Shown here in pieces: positions 63,093 to 64,000 of a DNA stretch of 64,000 nt. The stretch is taken from the NCBI GenBank assembly GCA_004835665.1, contig RBKR01000003.1, forward strand, positions 558,001-622,000. The letters are read 5' to 3'. The notes under the pieces are model-generated. The model was not told where the DNA came from, searched no databases, and saw only the letters and a program-made list of their open reading frames with translations. The DNA comes from Phoma sp. XZ068. Taxonomy: Eukaryota; Ascomycota; Dothideomycetes; Pleosporales; Didymellaceae. The position numbers were made by a program, and so were the translations under genes. Every line of letters begins with the position of its first letter. Position 1 is the stretch's first letter.

Positions 63093-64000
63093 ATGCCTGA
63101 AATAACATTTGTCTTCGGGCCAAATGGCTCGTTTTTCTTTGATAGCCCCAAAACCTGGAAGTTGTGAGTAGGCTGGTATCCAGAGCTGACAATGGCTGAT
63201 CGCGCGTAGCGACCGCATCCCTGGGACTTTGCGTCAATTGTTCAACTCGTCTATGGCCCCAGCATGGAGAATTACACAGCCGTACTGCGTTGCGCTTGCG
63301 CCCCAGATCAATTCTCCTGAGCCGCTGTGGTATGTTGGATGCAAGGTGATGAGTGGAGAGGATAAGCTCTGTGAGTTTCCCGTCCAGCCTTGCTCGTTTC
63401 CCGGTTCATAGGCCGGTGGATGAAACGCATACACCAAACGGCGCATGGATATATGATTCATAAAGCGTGTGCTGACTGGCTGCAGTCTACTCTCAGACCT
63501 ACTTCGAGAAGAACTACGCAGACTTGTCGCGATGGACGCAGTCGCTACCCCTCGCTTCAAGGAATTGCTTCGTTACCTTTGGACTAAATTTGAGCTATTT
63601 CGCATCTGCCCCGGGGCACGGCTCAATATGGGCAGGTATACCATCAGAGCTCGAAGACAAAATTCGAAAATCATTCGATACCCCAACCTGCGTCTCGTTG
63701 GGTGCACATAACGCGTGGTTCGTTTCGTGGTCTGACGGCACCTGTTCGTGGAAGTTCAATGGTCATTACAATGCCTTAGATAAGATCTTGACTGACGCAG
63801 CACCTCGATCTGTTTCGGTCAGTCACGACTATGACTCTGAAGTCTATAGAGCTAACGTCAATATCAGTACGTCGCCATTTCACCGTACAACAAACACCAC
63901 TTCTTCGTCGCCTTTCGGGATCAGTCGATCAAGTACGATTTCACTGGGGCTCCACCCGAGTGGATGAAGCTCATGACAGAAGTTTTCGATGCATGGGCGG
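63093..64000 (+). CDS. Uncharacterised fungal protein, partial (C-terminus beyond window)
   Basis: Exons are 63093-63163, 63210-63370, 63486-63817 and 63868 to beyond 64000; introns are 46 nt (GTGAGT...GCTGAC...GTAG), 115 nt (GTGAGT...GCTGAC...GCAG) and 50 nt (GTCAGT...GCTAAC...TCAG). The protein starts MPEITFVFGPNGSFFFDSPK. It continues with PLWYVGCKVMSG, SWSDGTCSWKFNGHYNALDK and, after the last intron, YVAISPYNKHHFFVAFRDQS. Repeated aromatic WS-DG and FVAF-D segments suggest beta-propeller-like or lectin-like strands, but no family was identified. Reading straight through the last intron changes frame and ends early, whereas splicing restores a coherent sequence. At least 232 codons lie in the window. 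Confidence 0.75.

Noticed and set aside
1..64000. tRNA, rRNA, CRISPR or transposon features
   Set aside because: No convincing T-loop and acceptor pairing, rRNA core sequence, regularly spaced repeats, or transposase and reverse-transcriptase motifs were found by eye.

Overview
This window is nuclear DNA of a filamentous ascomycete (Pezizomycotina). I favour Dothideomycetes, but that is inference from gene style, not proof. Most genes carry short introns of about 40-75 nt with GTRNGT donors and CTAAC/CTGAC branch sites. The proteins include a two-subunit-type fungal mRNA triphosphatase (CET1), a mitofissin, Zn2Cys6 and GH127 proteins, and a macrodomain-SirTM fusion. No rRNA, tRNA, CRISPR array or recognisable transposon was seen. 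Exon coordinates were worked out by hand from reading frame, splice signals and family knowledge; no alignment was run.

Layout. 1-16 kb is gene-poor: a truncated Ser/Pro-rich protein at the left edge (minus strand), an isolated small secreted protein at 6.1-6.6 kb, a THO1-type SAP protein at 8.3 kb, a monocarboxylate-type MFS transporter at 10.3-11.9 kb with an apparent GT-TG intron, then 3.7 kb of spacer. 15.5-29 kb holds an RRM protein, a LisH-WD40 protein that shares a 192-bp divergent promoter with a SET-MYND methyltransferase, a lineage-specific protein, a 14-TM-type MFS transporter, an F-box protein and a GFA-fold protein.

29.5-50 kb is a dense housekeeping block: GPC1 (phospholipid acylation), SMC1 (cohesin, with a GC-AG first intron), COX10 (heme A synthesis), RPN2 (proteasome), CET1 (mRNA capping), pyruvate kinase, a tiny four-exon ATG44/mitofissin gene (mitochondrial fission for mitophagy) and NBS1 (MRN complex).

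50-64 kb returns to accessory style: a 2.5-kb spacer with a candidate two-exon micro-gene, then three adjacent genes that look like a sugar-utilisation cluster. These are a Zn2Cys6 regulator, an MFS sugar permease and a GH127 beta-L-arabinofuranosidase, the last two divergent. They are followed by a single polypeptide joining a zinc macrodomain (ADP-ribose removal) to a SirTM sirtuin (ADP-ribose transfer), and by a truncated uncharacterised fungal gene at the right edge.

The observations most worth a second look are the macrodomain-SirTM fusion, the GT-TG intron, the hidden ATG44 gene with a two-codon first exon, the GH127/permease/regulator cluster, and the micro-gene at 51.3-51.5 kb.
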